64,000 nucleotides of DNA from Nocardioides marmoriginsengisoli. Lineage in GTDB: Bacteria > Actinomycetota > Actinomycetes > Propionibacteriales > Nocardioidaceae. The stretch spans positions 83,801 to 147,800 of the forward strand of contig NZ_RJSE01000008.1 of the NCBI RefSeq assembly GCF_003725695.1. Direction: 5' to 3'. Each line of letters starts with the position of its first letter. Within the stretch, counting starts at the first letter, position 1. The translations under genes were made by a program, and so were the position numbers. This document shows, in pieces, positions 48,688-57,764 of this stretch. The notes under the pieces were generated by a model. That model saw only the letters and a list, made by a program, of their open reading frames with translations. It searched no databases and was not told the DNA's origin.

Positions 48688-49397
48688 GCCTGCACGCGCA
48701 CGAGACCTGGGAGTGGCTGATCGCCTCGCCGCTCTTCGGGATCACGCTCACCCTGGCGGCGTACGCGTGCGGGCGGTACCTGCACCGCCGTACCGCCAGC
48801 CCGGTGTTCCAGCCGGTCCTGGTCGCGATCGTGATGATCGTGGTGGTGCTCGAGGTCGGCGACATCGACTACGCGGACTACCTCGCCGGCGGGGACTACA
48901 TCGCGTTCTGGCTCGGTGCCGCTACCGTCGCGCTGGCGCTGCCGCTGCACCACGAGTGGCACCTCGTACGGCGGGCCCTGGCCCCGATCGCGGTCGGCGT
49001 CGTCGTGGGCGCGGTGGTGTCGATCAGCACCGCGCTGTTCGTCACCGACCTGGCCGGCGGCAACCGCGAGCTGCAGCTGACGATGGCACCGAAGGCCGCC
49101 ACCACCCCGGTCTCGCTGGCGCTCTCCGCCCAGATCGGCGGCATCCCGGCCCTGACCGCGGCGGTGACGATCGTCGCCGGGATCACCGCGGCGATCCTCG
49201 GGCCGTGGATCCTCGACCGGATCGGCGTCCACGACCTCCGCGCCCGGGGGATCGCGATCGGCAGCACCGCGCACGGGATCGGAACCTCCCGGGCGCTCCA
49301 GGAGAGCCGTACCGAGGGTGCCTTCAGCGCGCTCTGCATGGGACTCACCGCGGTCGTCACCAGCGTGCTGGTGCCGCTGCTGGTCCAGGTCCTCTAG
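48684..49397 (+). CDS. lrgB: LrgB-family membrane protein
   Basis: A 237-residue polytopic protein with the LrgB core LTMAPKAATTPVSLALSAQ and IGGIPALTAAVTIVAGI, then GIAIGSTAHGIGTSRALQ. LrgAB is the partner pair linked to cell lysis control and, in some bacteria, pyruvate uptake. The ATG overlaps the lrgA stop (ATGA). Confidence 0.88.
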   Translation: MSLHAHETWEWLIASPLFGITLTLAAYACGRYLHRRTASPVFQPVLVAIVMIVVVLEVGDIDYADYLAGGDYIAFWLGAATVALALPLHHEWHLVRRALAPIAVGVVVGAVVSISTALFVTDLAGGNRELQLTMAPKAATTPVSLALSAQIGGIPALTAAVTIVAGITAAILGPWILDRIGVHDLRARGIAIGSTAHGIGTSRALQESRTEGAFSALCMGLTAVVTSVLVPLLVQVL

Positions 49398-49465
49398 CGC
49401 GGACGGCCGAGAATCCGACCTGGGGAGGATCCCGCCCGGCCGCCCGGGCGACTACCTTCCTTCCC

Positions 49466-50890
49466 ATGACGCTGCCTGCTCCCCGTGCCCGGGTCCACGC
49501 CTTCACCGACGACGCCCTCGCCGACCACGACGCGGTCGGGCTGGCCGAGGAGATCCGCGCGGGCCGGGTCTCCGCCGCCGAGGCCGTCGATGCCGCGATC
49601 GCGCGGGTCGAGGTGCTGCAGCCGGAGCTCAACGGGATGTCCTGCGCCGACTTCGACCGGGCCCGGGCGCGGGCGACCCGTCCCGGATCCGGCTTCTTCG
49701 CCGGCGTACCGACGTTCGTCAAGGACAACTCCGACGTCCAGGGCCTGCCGACCCAGCAGGGCTGCTCGGCGTACGTGGGGATCCCGGCGAAGGCCGACGG
49801 CGACTTCGCCGCGATGTTCTTCGGCACCGGGGTGATCGGCCTGGGCAAGACCCAGCTCTCCGAGTTCGGGTTCAGCGCCAGCGCCGAGTTCGCGAACGCC
49901 GACCCGGTCCGGAACCCGTGGCACACCGGCTACTCGTCGGGGGCCTCGTCAGCCGGCTCGGCCGCGTTCGTCGCCGGCGGCGCCGTCCCGATCGCGCACG
50001 CCAACGACGGCGGCGGGTCGATCCGGATCCCGGCCGGCTGCAACGGCCTGATCGGGTTGAAGCCGACCCGGGGCCGGGTCCCGCAGGACAAGCTGATCCG
50101 GGAGATGCCGCTGCGGATCGTGGCCGACGGCGTGGTCAGCCGCTCCGTCCGCGACACCGCGGCCTTCCTCCGCGAGTCCGAGAAGCACTACCGCAACCTC
50201 AAGATGCCGCCGATCGGCGACGTCCGCGGGCCGGGCGGCAAGCGCCTCCGGATCGCCCTGATCGTCGACTCGATCGGCGACCTGAGGACCGACCCCGAGG
50301 TCGTCGACGTCGTCCGGGCCGCCGCCAAGCAGCTGGAGGGCCTCGGGCACCACGTCGAGGAGATCGCGGTCCCGGTGCCGGACTACTTCATCGACGACTT
50401 CCTGGCGTACTGGAGCCTGCTGGCCAGCTTCATGCTGACCACCGGGAAGCGCACCTTCGGTCCCACCTTCCGGCGGGAGCTCACCGACAACCTGAGCAAG
50501 GGGCTGGCCAAGCACGGCGTCCGCCAGGCCTGGCGGTTGCCGCTCACCCTGGGCCGCCTGGGCGCGTCCAAGCAGGTGTCGCGGCGGTTCTTCGCCGACT
50601 ACGACGCGGTCCTCACCCCGGTGCTGGCGAAGCCGACCCCCGAGCTCGGCTGGCTCAACCCGGCGCAGCCGTACGAGGTGATCATCGACCGGCTGGTGCA
50701 GCTGGTGAACTTCACGCCGCTGCAGAACGCGACCGGCGACCCGGCCATCTCGCTGCCGCTGGGGACCAGCGTCGACGGCCTCCCGATCGGGGTCCAGCTC
50801 GCCACCGGTTGGGGTCGCGAGGCCCGCCTGCTGGAGGTCGCCTACGAGCTCGAGGAAGCCGTGGGATTCGCGCGGATCCAGGACGCGTGA
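49466..50890 (+). CDS. amidase (amidase-signature family)
   Basis: A 474-residue amidase with the Ser-cisSer-Lys triad: K in PTFVKDNSDV, cis-Ser in GYSSGASSAGSA and the nucleophile in NDGGGSIRIPAGCNG. It hydrolyses an amide bond of unknown substrate; the family ranges from GatA to nitrilase partners, but no GatBC is nearby. Start ATG 49466 follows a weak ribosome site. No GatA-specific features stand out. Confidence 0.88.
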   Translation: MTLPAPRARVHAFTDDALADHDAVGLAEEIRAGRVSAAEAVDAAIARVEVLQPELNGMSCADFDRARARATRPGSGFFAGVPTFVKDNSDVQGLPTQQGCSAYVGIPAKADGDFAAMFFGTGVIGLGKTQLSEFGFSASAEFANADPVRNPWHTGYSSGASSAGSAAFVAGGAVPIAHANDGGGSIRIPAGCNGLIGLKPTRGRVPQDKLIREMPLRIVADGVVSRSVRDTAAFLRESEKHYRNLKMPPIGDVRGPGGKRLRIALIVDSIGDLRTDPEVVDVVRAAAKQLEGLGHHVEEIAVPVPDYFIDDFLAYWSLLASFMLTTGKRTFGPTFRRELTDNLSKGLAKHGVRQAWRLPLTLGRLGASKQVSRRFFADYDAVLTPVLAKPTPELGWLNPAQPYEVIIDRLVQLVNFTPLQNATGDPAISLPLGTSVDGLPIGVQLATGWGREARLLEVAYELEEAVGFARIQDA

Positions 50891-50909
50891 GACCCCGGTC
50901 ATAGGCGAT

Positions 50910-50939
50910 TTCACGAACGGCCCGACGCCTGTGTATCCT
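50910..50939 (+). promoter_or_regulatory. probable tRNA promoter
   Basis: TTCACG (50910-50915), 18 bases and TATCCT (50934-50939) lie 35 bp before tRNA-Thr. The boxes match sigma-70-type consensus moderately; both tRNAs and rpmG may be read from here. Confidence 0.45.
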
Positions 50940-50973
50940 TCACGTCGGCCTTGATCGTTGAGGCTTGCAGCAC

Positions 50974-51046
50974 GCCCCTTTAGCTCAGTCGGCAGAGCGT
51001 CTCCATGGTAAGGAGAAGGTCTACGGTTCGATTCCGTAAAGGGGCT
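50974..51046 (+). tRNA. tRNA-Thr (GGT)
   Basis: Full cloverleaf: acceptor GCCCCTT/AAGGGGC, D arm GCTC...GAGC, anticodon stem CTCC/GGAG with loop ATGGTAA giving anticodon GGT, T arm TACGG/CCGTA with TTCGATT. CCA is not encoded. It is followed by tRNA-Met and rpmG as in mycobacteria. Confidence 0.96.
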
Positions 51047-51080
51047 CTGGGAATGGTCGCCGTAGGGTGGTTGTTACCGA

Positions 51081-51157
51081 GGCGGGGTAGCTCAGCTGGT
51101 TAGAGCGCACGACTCATAATCGTGAGGTCGCGGGATCGAGTCCCGCCCCCGCTACCA
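51081..51157 (+). tRNA. tRNA-Met (CAT), elongator type
   Basis: Acceptor GGCGGGG pairs with CCCCGCT (a terminal G-U), D arm GCTC/GAGC, anticodon stem CACGA/TCGTG with loop CTCATAA (CAT), T arm GCGGG/CCCGC. It lacks the three G-C pairs of initiator tRNA. CCA is encoded at 51155-51157. An isoleucine tRNA with modified CAT is possible but less likely in this context. Confidence 0.94.
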
Positions 51158-51210
51158 GCATCTGCACCATCAGCAGCATCAAGATTCTTCAGCAGGAAAG
51201 TAGGCACACC

Positions 51211-51381
51211 GTGGCCAGCAAGAGCTCCGACGTCCGCCCCAAGATCACCTTGGCGTGCGTGGACTGCAAGGAACGCAACTACATCACCAAGAAGAACCGC
51301 CGCAACGACCCCGACCGGATGGAGCTGAAGAAGTTCTGCCCGCGTTGCCGGACGCACACCGACCACCGCGAGACCCGCTGA
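51211..51381 (+). CDS. rpmG: 50S ribosomal protein L33
   Basis: A 56-residue L33 with the zinc-ribbon cysteines CxxC in [11 protein letters not shown] and FCPRCRTH, the zinc-binding (C+) form. Start GTG follows GGAAAG. A strong terminator lies 20 bp downstream. It belongs to the thrT-metT-rpmG unit. Confidence 0.95.
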   Translation: MASKSSDVRPKITLACVDCKERNYITKKNRRNDPDRMELKKFCPRCRTHTDHRETR

Positions 51382-51400
51382 TCCAGCGCGTCGCCGCGTC

Positions 51401-51434
51401 GCAGGAGCGAGTCCCCTCGGGGGCTCGCTCCTGC
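51401..51434 (+). terminator. intrinsic terminator after rpmG
   Basis: GCAGGAGCGAG pairs with CTCGCTCCTGC and extends inward through TCCCC/GGGGG with one wobble pair; TGCATTT follows. The stem is long and stable, so it closes the tRNA-rpmG unit before hadA. Confidence 0.8.
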
Positions 51435-51472
51435 TGCATTTCCGGCCCCGCCCCGCTGGTAGCGTCGACGTC

Positions 51473-51880
51473 GTGCCTGTTGACCAGTCCCTGGTGGGAC
51501 GCACCTTCCCCCCGACGGCCCCGTACGACGTGACCGAGGACGGCCTCGCGGCCTTCGCCACCTCCACCGGCACCCCGTACGCCGCGGGCGGCCCCGCGCC
51601 GGCGACCTACCCGATCGTGGTCGCGTTCGCGGCGATGCAGGAGCTAATGGTCGACCCCGAGGTCGGCATCGAGCTCCACCACGTGGTCCACGGCGACCAG
51701 CGGTTCGTGCACGAGCGCCCGGTCGTCGCCGGTGACCGCCTCGTCGCCGAGCTGACCGTCGAGTCCCTGCGCCAGATCGGCGGCGCCGACATCATCGCCA
51801 CCACCAGCGCGATCACCGACGCCTCCGGTGCGCTGGTGTGCACCGCGAAGGCGACCCTGGTGCACAAGGCCGGTGCGTGA
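51473..51880 (+). CDS. hadA: MaoC-type 3-hydroxyacyl dehydratase subunit (HadA-like)
   Basis: A 135-residue single hot-dog domain of the FAS1-dehydratase type: VGRTFPPTAPYDVTEDGL, PATYPIVVAFAAMQELM, HHVVHGDQRFVHERPVVAGD and ICTAKATLV-like end (LVCTAKATLVHK). In mycobacteria HadA is the acyl-binding subunit of the HadAB dehydratase of the type II fatty acid (mycolate) cycle. The ATG/GTG context and gene order (rpmG-hadA-hadB) match that locus. It shares one base with hadB. Confidence 0.85.
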   Translation: MPVDQSLVGRTFPPTAPYDVTEDGLAAFATSTGTPYAAGGPAPATYPIVVAFAAMQELMVDPEVGIELHHVVHGDQRFVHERPVVAGDRLVAELTVESLRQIGGADIIATTSAITDASGALVCTAKATLVHKAGA

Positions 51881-52266
51881 TGGGCACCGAGATCGAGCCG
51901 CGGACCTACCGGGTCACCCGCGCCGACCTGGTCGCCTACGCGGCCGCCAGCGGCGACCAGAACCCGATCCACCAGGACGAGGCGATCGCCACCGCGGTCG
52001 GCCTCCCCGGCGTGATCGCGCACGGGATGTACACGCTGGCGCTCGCCGCCCGCTACGTCGACGAGTGGATCGGCGAGCCGGGTCACGTCGTCGAGCTCGC
52101 CGCGAAGTTCACCAAGCCGGTCGTGGTCCCGGCCGGTGACGACGGGACCGAGGTCACCGTCAGCGGCGTCGCCGACGAGCGCGACGGCGTCCGTACCGTG
52201 GCGCTGACCGTCACCAGCGGGGACGACAAGGTGCTCGGCAACCCGCGAGCGGTGCTGCGTGGCTGA
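51880..52266 (+). CDS. hadB: MaoC-type 3-hydroxyacyl dehydratase subunit (HadB-like)
   Basis: A 128-residue hot-dog protein with the hydratase-2 motif YAAASGDQNPIHQDEAIATA, then VGLPGVIAHGMYT, carrying the catalytic Asp and His. HadB is the catalytic subunit with HadA. No HadC is present; murB follows and overlaps by 8 bp. In an organism unlikely to make mycolates the pair may serve ordinary fatty acid elongation, which is inference. Confidence 0.87.
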   Translation: MGTEIEPRTYRVTRADLVAYAAASGDQNPIHQDEAIATAVGLPGVIAHGMYTLALAARYVDEWIGEPGHVVELAAKFTKPVVVPAGDDGTEVTVSGVADERDGVRTVALTVTSGDDKVLGNPRAVLRG

Positions 52267-53275
52267 GCCGCTCGCGGCGCTGACCACGTTGCGCGTCGGC
52301 GGGCCGGCGGCCGAGCTGGTCGAGGCGCGCACCGAGGACGAGCTGGTCACCGCCGTCCGGGCGGCCGACGAGGCCGGACGCCCGGTGCTGGTGCTCGGCG
52401 GCGGCAGCAACCTGCTCGTCGCCGACGACGGTTTCGACGGCCTGGTGGTCGCGGTCCGCACCCGAGGCGTCCAGGCGGACGCCGATGCCTGCGGGGGTGC
52501 CGTGGTCCGGGTCGCGGCCGGCGAGTCCTGGGACGCGCTGGTGGAACGCTCGGTCGCGGCGGGCTGGATCGGGATCGAGGCCCTCTCCGGGATCCCCGGG
52601 CTGGTCGGCGGGACGCCGATCCAGAACGTCGGCGCCTACGGTCAGGAGGTCGGCGCGTCGATCGCCTCGGTGCGCTGCTGGGACCGCGCGACGAGCTCCG
52701 TCCGCACGCTGTTCGCCCAGGACTGCCGCTTCGGGTACCGGACCAGCCGGCTCAAGCAGGAGCCCGGTCGCTGGGTGGTGCTCGAGGTGGTGCTCCAGCT
52801 CCGGCTCGGCGACCTCGGAGCTCCGGTCGGGTACGCCGAGCTCGCCGCCCGGCTGGGGATCGAGGTCGGCGAGCGTGCGTCCGCTGCCGACGTACGGGCC
52901 GCGGTCCTCGAGCTGCGCCGCGGCAAGGGCATGGTCCTGGACGGCGCCGACCACGACACCTGGAGCGCCGGCTCGTTCTTCACCAACCCGGTGCTGGCGC
53001 CCGCCGCGGTCCCGGACGGCGCCCCGCGGTGGCCGCAGCCGGACGGGACCGTGAAGACCAGCGCTGCCTGGCTGATCGAGCACGCCGGCTACGGCAAGGG
53101 TTACGGCAACGACCGCGCCGCCCTGTCGTCCAAGCACACCCTCGCGCTGACCAACCGCGGCGCGGCGTCCGCCGAGGACCTGCTCCGGCTGGCCCGCGAG
53201 GTCCGTGACGGCGTGGCGGAGCGGTACGGGATCACCCTGGTCAACGAGCCCGTCCTGGTGGGCTGCGAGCTCTGA
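52259..53275 (+). CDS. murB: UDP-N-acetylmuramate dehydrogenase
   Basis: A 338-residue FAD enzyme that reduces UDP-GlcNAc-enolpyruvate to UDP-MurNAc in peptidoglycan synthesis. Marks are LTTLRVGGPA, VLVLGGGSNLLVAD, the flavin region GIPGLVGGTPIQNVGAYGQ, GYRTSRLK, the proton-donor serine in SAGSFFTNP, and AAWLIEHAGYGKG. Actinobacterial murB often lies outside the dcw cluster. The GTG overlaps hadB. Confidence 0.93.
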   Translation: MAEPLAALTTLRVGGPAAELVEARTEDELVTAVRAADEAGRPVLVLGGGSNLLVADDGFDGLVVAVRTRGVQADADACGGAVVRVAAGESWDALVERSVAAGWIGIEALSGIPGLVGGTPIQNVGAYGQEVGASIASVRCWDRATSSVRTLFAQDCRFGYRTSRLKQEPGRWVVLEVVLQLRLGDLGAPVGYAELAARLGIEVGERASAADVRAAVLELRRGKGMVLDGADHDTWSAGSFFTNPVLAPAAVPDGAPRWPQPDGTVKTSAAWLIEHAGYGKGYGNDRAALSSKHTLALTNRGAASAEDLLRLAREVRDGVAERYGITLVNEPVLVGCEL

Positions 53276-53282
53276 CCTCGGG

Positions 53283-53846
53283 TCAGACCGTGGTGCCGTC
53301 GTCGAAGGTGTCGTTGAACGAGTTCGGATCGGTCGCGGCCCAGATGATCATGCCGATGATGAAGAGGATGATCAGCGCCAGCAGGATCGTGCCGATGATG
53401 CCGAGCACGAAGCCGGCGGTGACGCTGCCCTCGCCGCCGTAGCGGCCCGGCGACTCGCGGATCTCCCGGCGCGCCTTGGCGGCGATCACCCAGGCGAACG
53501 GGGCGACCAGCACCGGGAACACGCAGGTGAAGGCGCCGACCACGCCGATCAGGCCGAGGACCAGGGACGTGGTGGCCCGCGGGTGGTTCTGCGGGGCGTA
53601 CGCCGGATATCCGTAGCCGGGTTGCGGGTACTGCTGCCCGTACGGGTTCTGGGTCGTGTCGTACGGCGCCTGGCCGTAGGGCGCCGGCGGGTACGGCTGC
53701 TGCCCGTACGGCGGCGGCGGGTAGCCGGGCTGGGCGTACGGGTTCTCCCCGGGCACCGGGGGAGTCGCGTCACCGGTGGGGAACCCCGACTGGGGGTTGA
53801 ACACCGGCCCGGTCTGCTGCGGGTCCTCGGGGGTCTGGTCGCTCAT
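53283..53846 (-). CDS. DUF4190-type membrane protein with Pro/Tyr/Gln-rich N terminus
   Basis: A 187-residue protein with about 85 cytosolic residues built of PYGQ/YPPP repeats and two C-terminal hydrophobic segments flanking AAKARREIRESPGRYGGEGS. The two-helix DUF4190 unit is common in actinobacterial small membrane proteins of unknown role. Start ATG overlaps the stop of the adenosine-deaminase-like gene (ATGA), so it is downstream in the same unit. Confidence 0.8.
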   Translation of the reverse strand: MSDQTPEDPQQTGPVFNPQSGFPTGDATPPVPGENPYAQPGYPPPPYGQQPYPPAPYGQAPYDTTQNPYGQQYPQPGYGYPAYAPQNHPRATTSLVLGLIGVVGAFTCVFPVLVAPFAWVIAAKARREIRESPGRYGGEGSVTAGFVLGIIGTILLALIILFIIGMIIWAATDPNSFNDTFDDGTTV

Positions 53847-54922
53847 GCGGGTTCCGCCTCCATCCATGCACTGATCTCTGCCGAGTATCCCGCCTTCGTC
53901 TCCGCGTCCGCACGCGACGCCTCGATCGAGGAGCGCGCCAGCGCGGCCAGCTGGGCGTCGCTGAGGTCGTGCGCGGCGCGCATGGTGGCGTACTGCGCGG
54001 CCAGTCGGGAGCCGAAGAGCAGCGGGTCGTCCGCGCCGAGGGCGATCTGCGCGCCGGCGGCCATCAGCTGCGGCAGCGGCACCGAGGTCAGGTCGGAGTA
54101 GACGCCGAGGGCGACGTTGGAGACCGGGCAGAGCTCCAGCGCCACCCCGGCGGCCACCACGCGGTCCAGCAGCGCGGGGTCCTCGGCGACCCGGACCCCG
54201 TGCCCCAGCCGGCCGGCGTGCAGGTCGTCGACGCAGGTGCGCACCGAGGCCGGCCCGAGCAGCTCGCCGCCGTGCGGCACCAGCAGCAGGCCGGCGCGTT
54301 CGGCGATCCTGAACGCCGGCGCGAAGTCGGTGGTGGTCCCGCGGCGCTCGTCGTTGGAGAGTCCGAAGCCGACGACCCCGCGGCCGGCGTACTGGGCCGC
54401 GAGCCGGGCGAGGATCCGGGCGTCGAGCGGATGCCGGGTGCGGTTGGCGGCGATCACCACCGCCATCCCGATGCCGACCTCGCGGGAGGTGCCGGCGACC
54501 GCGTCGAGCACCAGCTCGGTGAACTCGGTAATACCGCCGAAGCGGGCGGCGTACCCGCTCGGGTCCACCTGGATCTCCAGCCAGCGGCCGCCGTCCGCCT
54601 TGTCGTCCTCCGCCGCCTCGCGGATCAGCCGGCGTACGTCGGCCTCGGTCCGGAGCACCGAACGGGCCACGTCGTAGAGCCGCTGGAAGCGGAACCAGCC
54701 CTTCTCGTCGGCGGCCGAGAGCCGCGGCGGCCAGTCCTCGACGAGGGCGTCGGGCAGGTTGATGCCGTCGCGCTCGGCCAGCTCGAGCAGGGTGGCGTGC
54801 CGCATCGACCCGGTGAAGTGCAGGTGCAGGTGTGCCTTCGGCAGGGTGCGCAGGTCCCGCCGCGGCGCCGGTGGGTGAGGTGCCGCGCCGGCGGCCGCCT
54901 CGGTGTCCGGTTCCTTGAGCAC
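53843..54922 (-). CDS. adenosine deaminase-like protein with altered substrate motif
   Basis: A 359-residue deaminase-fold protein. The metal set is present: HLHLHFTGSM near residue 31, HGGELLGPAS with the catalytic glutamate, GHGVRV, LCPVSN and GADDPLLFG. In true adenosine deaminases the first motif reads HxHLDG or HxHLEG; here a threonine stands at the acidic position that contacts the ribose, and HAGE is HGGE. It may act on another purine-like compound. It overlaps the DUF4190 gene and starts at the base before the aminotransferase stop. Confidence 0.8.
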   Translation of the reverse strand: MLKEPDTEAAAGAAPHPPAPRRDLRTLPKAHLHLHFTGSMRHATLLELAERDGINLPDALVEDWPPRLSAADEKGWFRFQRLYDVARSVLRTEADVRRLIREAAEDDKADGGRWLEIQVDPSGYAARFGGITEFTELVLDAVAGTSREVGIGMAVVIAANRTRHPLDARILARLAAQYAGRGVVGFGLSNDERRGTTTDFAPAFRIAERAGLLLVPHGGELLGPASVRTCVDDLHAGRLGHGVRVAEDPALLDRVVAAGVALELCPVSNVALGVYSDLTSVPLPQLMAAGAQIALGADDPLLFGSRLAAQYATMRAAHDLSDAQLAALARSSIEASRADAETKAGYSAEISAWMEAEPA

Positions 54923-56203
54923 TCAGCCCGCCAGCTTCTCGGCGGCCGCCAGCAGGACGCAGGTCGCGAAGCCCTCGGTCGCTGCGGTGACCTCGGCCAG
55001 CTCCGGGAAGGTCGGCGCGAGGCGGACGTTGCGGTCGCGCGGGTCGTCGCCCTTCGGGAAGGACGCGCCGGCCGGGGTGAGCACGATCCCGGCCTCCTTG
55101 GCCAGCGCCACCACCCGGGCCGCGAGCCCGTCGAGCACGTCGACGCTGACGAAGTACCCGCCGGTCGGCTTGGTCCAGGTCGCGACACCGAGCCCGCCGA
55201 GGCGGCGGGTCAGGATCGCGTCGACCTCGTCGAACTTCGGCGCGATGATCGCCCGCTGCCGGACCATGTGGTCCCGGACGCCCTGCGGCGAGCCGAAGAA
55301 CTGCGCGTGCCGGAGCTGGTTGAGCTTGTCCGGGCCGATCGCGCCCTTGCCGAGGTGACCGAGGTACCAGCGCACCGTGTCGACCGACCCGGCCAGGAAC
55401 GCCACCCCCGCGCCGGCGTAGGTGATCTTCGAGGTCGAGGCGAACATGATCGGCCGGTGCGGGTGGCCGGCGGCCGAGGCCAGGCTGAGGATGTCGGCGC
55501 TCTTCGCCTCGTCCTCGGTCAGGTGGTGGAACGCGTAGGCGTTGTCCCAGAGGATCTTGAAGTCCGGAGCCGCCGTCGGCATCGAGGCGAGCCGCTCCGC
55601 GACCTCCAGGGTGACGACCGAGCCGGTCGGGTTCGCGTACGTCGGCACGATCCAGATGCCCTTGATGCTGGGGTCGTTGGCGACCAGCGCGGCGACCGCG
55701 GCGGTGTCCGGGCCGTCCTCGTTCATCGGCACCGTGACGGTGTCGATGCCGAACCACTCGAGCAGGGTGAAGTGCCGGTCGTAGCCGGGCACCGGGCAGA
55801 TGAAGGTGACCTTCTCCTCGGCGGACCAGGGCCGCTCGCTGTCGACGCCGCCCTTGAGCATCAGGTCGGTGAGCACCTCGCGCATCATCACCAGGCTGGA
55901 GTTGCCGCCGGCAACGACCTGCTCGGTCTCGACCCAGAGCAGTTCGGCGAACATCTCCCGGATCTCGCGGATGCCCTCGAGCCCGCCGTAGTTGCGGGTG
56001 TCGACGCCGTGCGCGTCGACGACGCCGGTCGGGAGCCCGAGCAGCCCGTCCGCGAGGTCGAGCTGCGCGGAGGCCGGCTTTCCCCGGGTGAGGTCGAGCT
56101 TCAGCCCGCTGGCCACCAGGTCGGCGTACGCGGCCTGCTGGGCGGCGAGGAAGGCCGCCAGGTCGTCGGTGGACAGGTCGGTCAGGGGCTGGGGAGCGCT
56201 CAC
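54923..56203 (-). CDS. AspT-type class I aminotransferase
   Basis: A 426-residue PLP enzyme of the actinobacterial AspT subgroup. Marks are LTRGKPASAQLDL, YGGLEGIREIREMF, PTYANPTGSVV and the PLP lysine in FASTSKITYAGAG. Members act as aspartate aminotransferases. The GTG start at 56203 has a weak ribosome site; longer frames extend into tRNA-Trp and are not used. It is the first gene of a minus-strand unit with the deaminase and DUF4190 genes. Confidence 0.87.
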   Translation of the reverse strand: MSAPQPLTDLSTDDLAAFLAAQQAAYADLVASGLKLDLTRGKPASAQLDLADGLLGLPTGVVDAHGVDTRNYGGLEGIREIREMFAELLWVETEQVVAGGNSSLVMMREVLTDLMLKGGVDSERPWSAEEKVTFICPVPGYDRHFTLLEWFGIDTVTVPMNEDGPDTAAVAALVANDPSIKGIWIVPTYANPTGSVVTLEVAERLASMPTAAPDFKILWDNAYAFHHLTEDEAKSADILSLASAAGHPHRPIMFASTSKITYAGAGVAFLAGSVDTVRWYLGHLGKGAIGPDKLNQLRHAQFFGSPQGVRDHMVRQRAIIAPKFDEVDAILTRRLGGLGVATWTKPTGGYFVSVDVLDGLAARVVALAKEAGIVLTPAGASFPKGDDPRDRNVRLAPTFPELAEVTAATEGFATCVLLAAAEKLAG

Positions 56204-56361
56204 AGGCCCATCGTTCCAGAGGGTGGGCGCCGACCGCGAGGTGGTTACCACCCGGAGCGGATCGGGTGCGTGGACCTCGGTTCGACTTTGGCTGGCGTCG
56301 CCCCGTAGACTCTTCCACTGGTGTCTTCGGGCAATGCTTTGGCATGCCCCGAGGGCTCCGA

Positions 56362-56434
56362 AGGGCACTAGCTCAACTGGCAGAGCATCGGTCTCCAAAA
56401 CCGAAGGTTGGGGGTTCAAGTCCCTCGTGCCCTG
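56362..56434 (+). tRNA. tRNA-Trp (CCA)
   Basis: Acceptor AGGGCAC/GTGCCCT, D arm GCTC/GAGC, anticodon stem TCGGT/ACCGA with loop CTCCAAA (CCA), T arm GGGGG/CCCTC with TTCAAGT. It precedes secE exactly as in mycobacteria. A possible -10 TAGACT lies at 56306-56311. Confidence 0.95.
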
Positions 56435-56476
56435 CGTTGGATTCATTGGTCGTCATCGGAATGGAAGAAGGAAATC

Positions 56477-56707
56477 GTGGCGGATTCACCCGCGCGCTCG
56501 GCGAAGACCGAGCGCACGAGCCCGATCACGTTCTACCGACAGATCGTTGCCGAGCTGCGGAAGGTCGTCTGGCCCACGCAGCAGCAGCTGGTGACCTACT
56601 TCATCGTCGTGATGGCGTTCGTGCTCTTCATGATCGCGATCGTGTCGGCCTTCGACCTTGCCTTCGGTAAGGCGGTCTTCTGGCTCTTCGGCGAGTCGAA
56701 GGACTAG
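56477..56707 (+). CDS. secE: preprotein translocase subunit SecE
   Basis: A 76-residue SecE with cytosolic [20 protein letters not shown] and a single transmembrane helix ([21 protein letters not shown]). It clamps SecY in the Sec channel. Start GTG has AAGGA upstream. It lies between tRNA-Trp and nusG. Confidence 0.93.
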   Translation: MADSPARSAKTERTSPITFYRQIVAELRKVVWPTQQQLVTYFIVVMAFVLFMIAIVSAFDLAFGKAVFWLFGESKD

Positions 56708-56781
56708 CGAGCAGCACGGACCAGCGAGCGCCACGCGGCGCTGAGCACCATCAAAGAAGCATGAGATCAGACGGAGTTAAC

Positions 56782-57687
56782 GTGTCGGAGCAGTACGACG
56801 AGGCCAGCCAGGACGTCGACCAAGAGGTCGCGCCGGCGGACGAGCCGCAGGCCGAGGTCGCCGAGACCGCGGCCGAGTCCGCCGTCCCCGAGGACGTCGT
56901 CGAGAACGACGAGCCCGCCGACGAGGCGAGCGACGTCGAGGACGCTGCCGACGAGCCCGCTGCCGAGGCGAGCGACGACGAGCCGGCCGACGACGTGGCC
57001 GACGTCGAGGACGCTGCCGACGAGACCGCTGACGACGAGTCCGAGGACGCCGAGTCCGAGGACCCGCTCGCCGAGTTCCGGGCCGCCCTGCACGCGAAGG
57101 TCGGCGACTGGTTCGTCGTGCACACCTACTCGGGCATGGAGAACCGGGTCAAGGCCAACCTCGAGAACCGGATCACCTCCCTCAACATGGAGGACTACAT
57201 CCACGAGGTGATCGTCCCGACCGAAGAGGTCGCCGAGATCAAGAACGGTCAGCGCAAGCTGGTCAAGCGCACCGTGCTCCCCGGCTACGTGCTGGTCCGG
57301 ATGGACCTGAACGACGAGTCGTGGGGTGCCGTCCGCCACACCCCGTCGGTGACCGGCTTCGTCGGGCACAGCCACCAGCCGGTGCCGCTGAGCCTCGACG
57401 AGGTCGAGAACATGCTCGCGCCCGCCGTCAAGGCCGAGGCCGAGGCCGCCGCCGTCGCCGAGGCGGCCAGCACCGGTGCCCCGGTCCGCGCCAACACCCG
57501 CGCGCCGGTCACGGTCGCCGACTTCGACGTCTCCGACTCGGTGATGGTCGTCGACGGACCGTTCGCCACGCTGCACGCGACGATCACCGAGATCAACGCG
57601 GAGTCGCAGAGGGTCAAGGCCCTCGTCGAGATCTTCGGCCGGGAGACCCCGGTCGAGCTGAGCTTCAGCCAGATCGAGAAGGTCTGA
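56782..57687 (+). CDS. nusG: transcription antitermination factor NusG with acidic N-terminal extension
   Basis: A 301-residue NusG. The NGN domain begins near residue 100 ([39 protein letters not shown]) and the KOW domain ends the protein ([20 protein letters not shown]). The first 95 residues are Asp/Glu/Ala-rich. NusG links RNA polymerase to ribosomes or Rho. GTG at 56782 has CGGAG five bases upstream; the ATG at 56761 does not. Confidence 0.92.
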   Translation: MSEQYDEASQDVDQEVAPADEPQAEVAETAAESAVPEDVVENDEPADEASDVEDAADEPAAEASDDEPADDVADVEDAADETADDESEDAESEDPLAEFRAALHAKVGDWFVVHTYSGMENRVKANLENRITSLNMEDYIHEVIVPTEEVAEIKNGQRKLVKRTVLPGYVLVRMDLNDESWGAVRHTPSVTGFVGHSHQPVPLSLDEVENMLAPAVKAEAEAAAVAEAASTGAPVRANTRAPVTVADFDVSDSVMVVDGPFATLHATITEINAESQRVKALVEIFGRETPVELSFSQIEKV

Positions 57688-57764
57688 GCCGCAGCTCCAC
57701 GCAACACCCAGGTGGCAGGGGCACCAGCCCCGTCATGACCACGAGATAGAAGGAAGTAAGAGCA

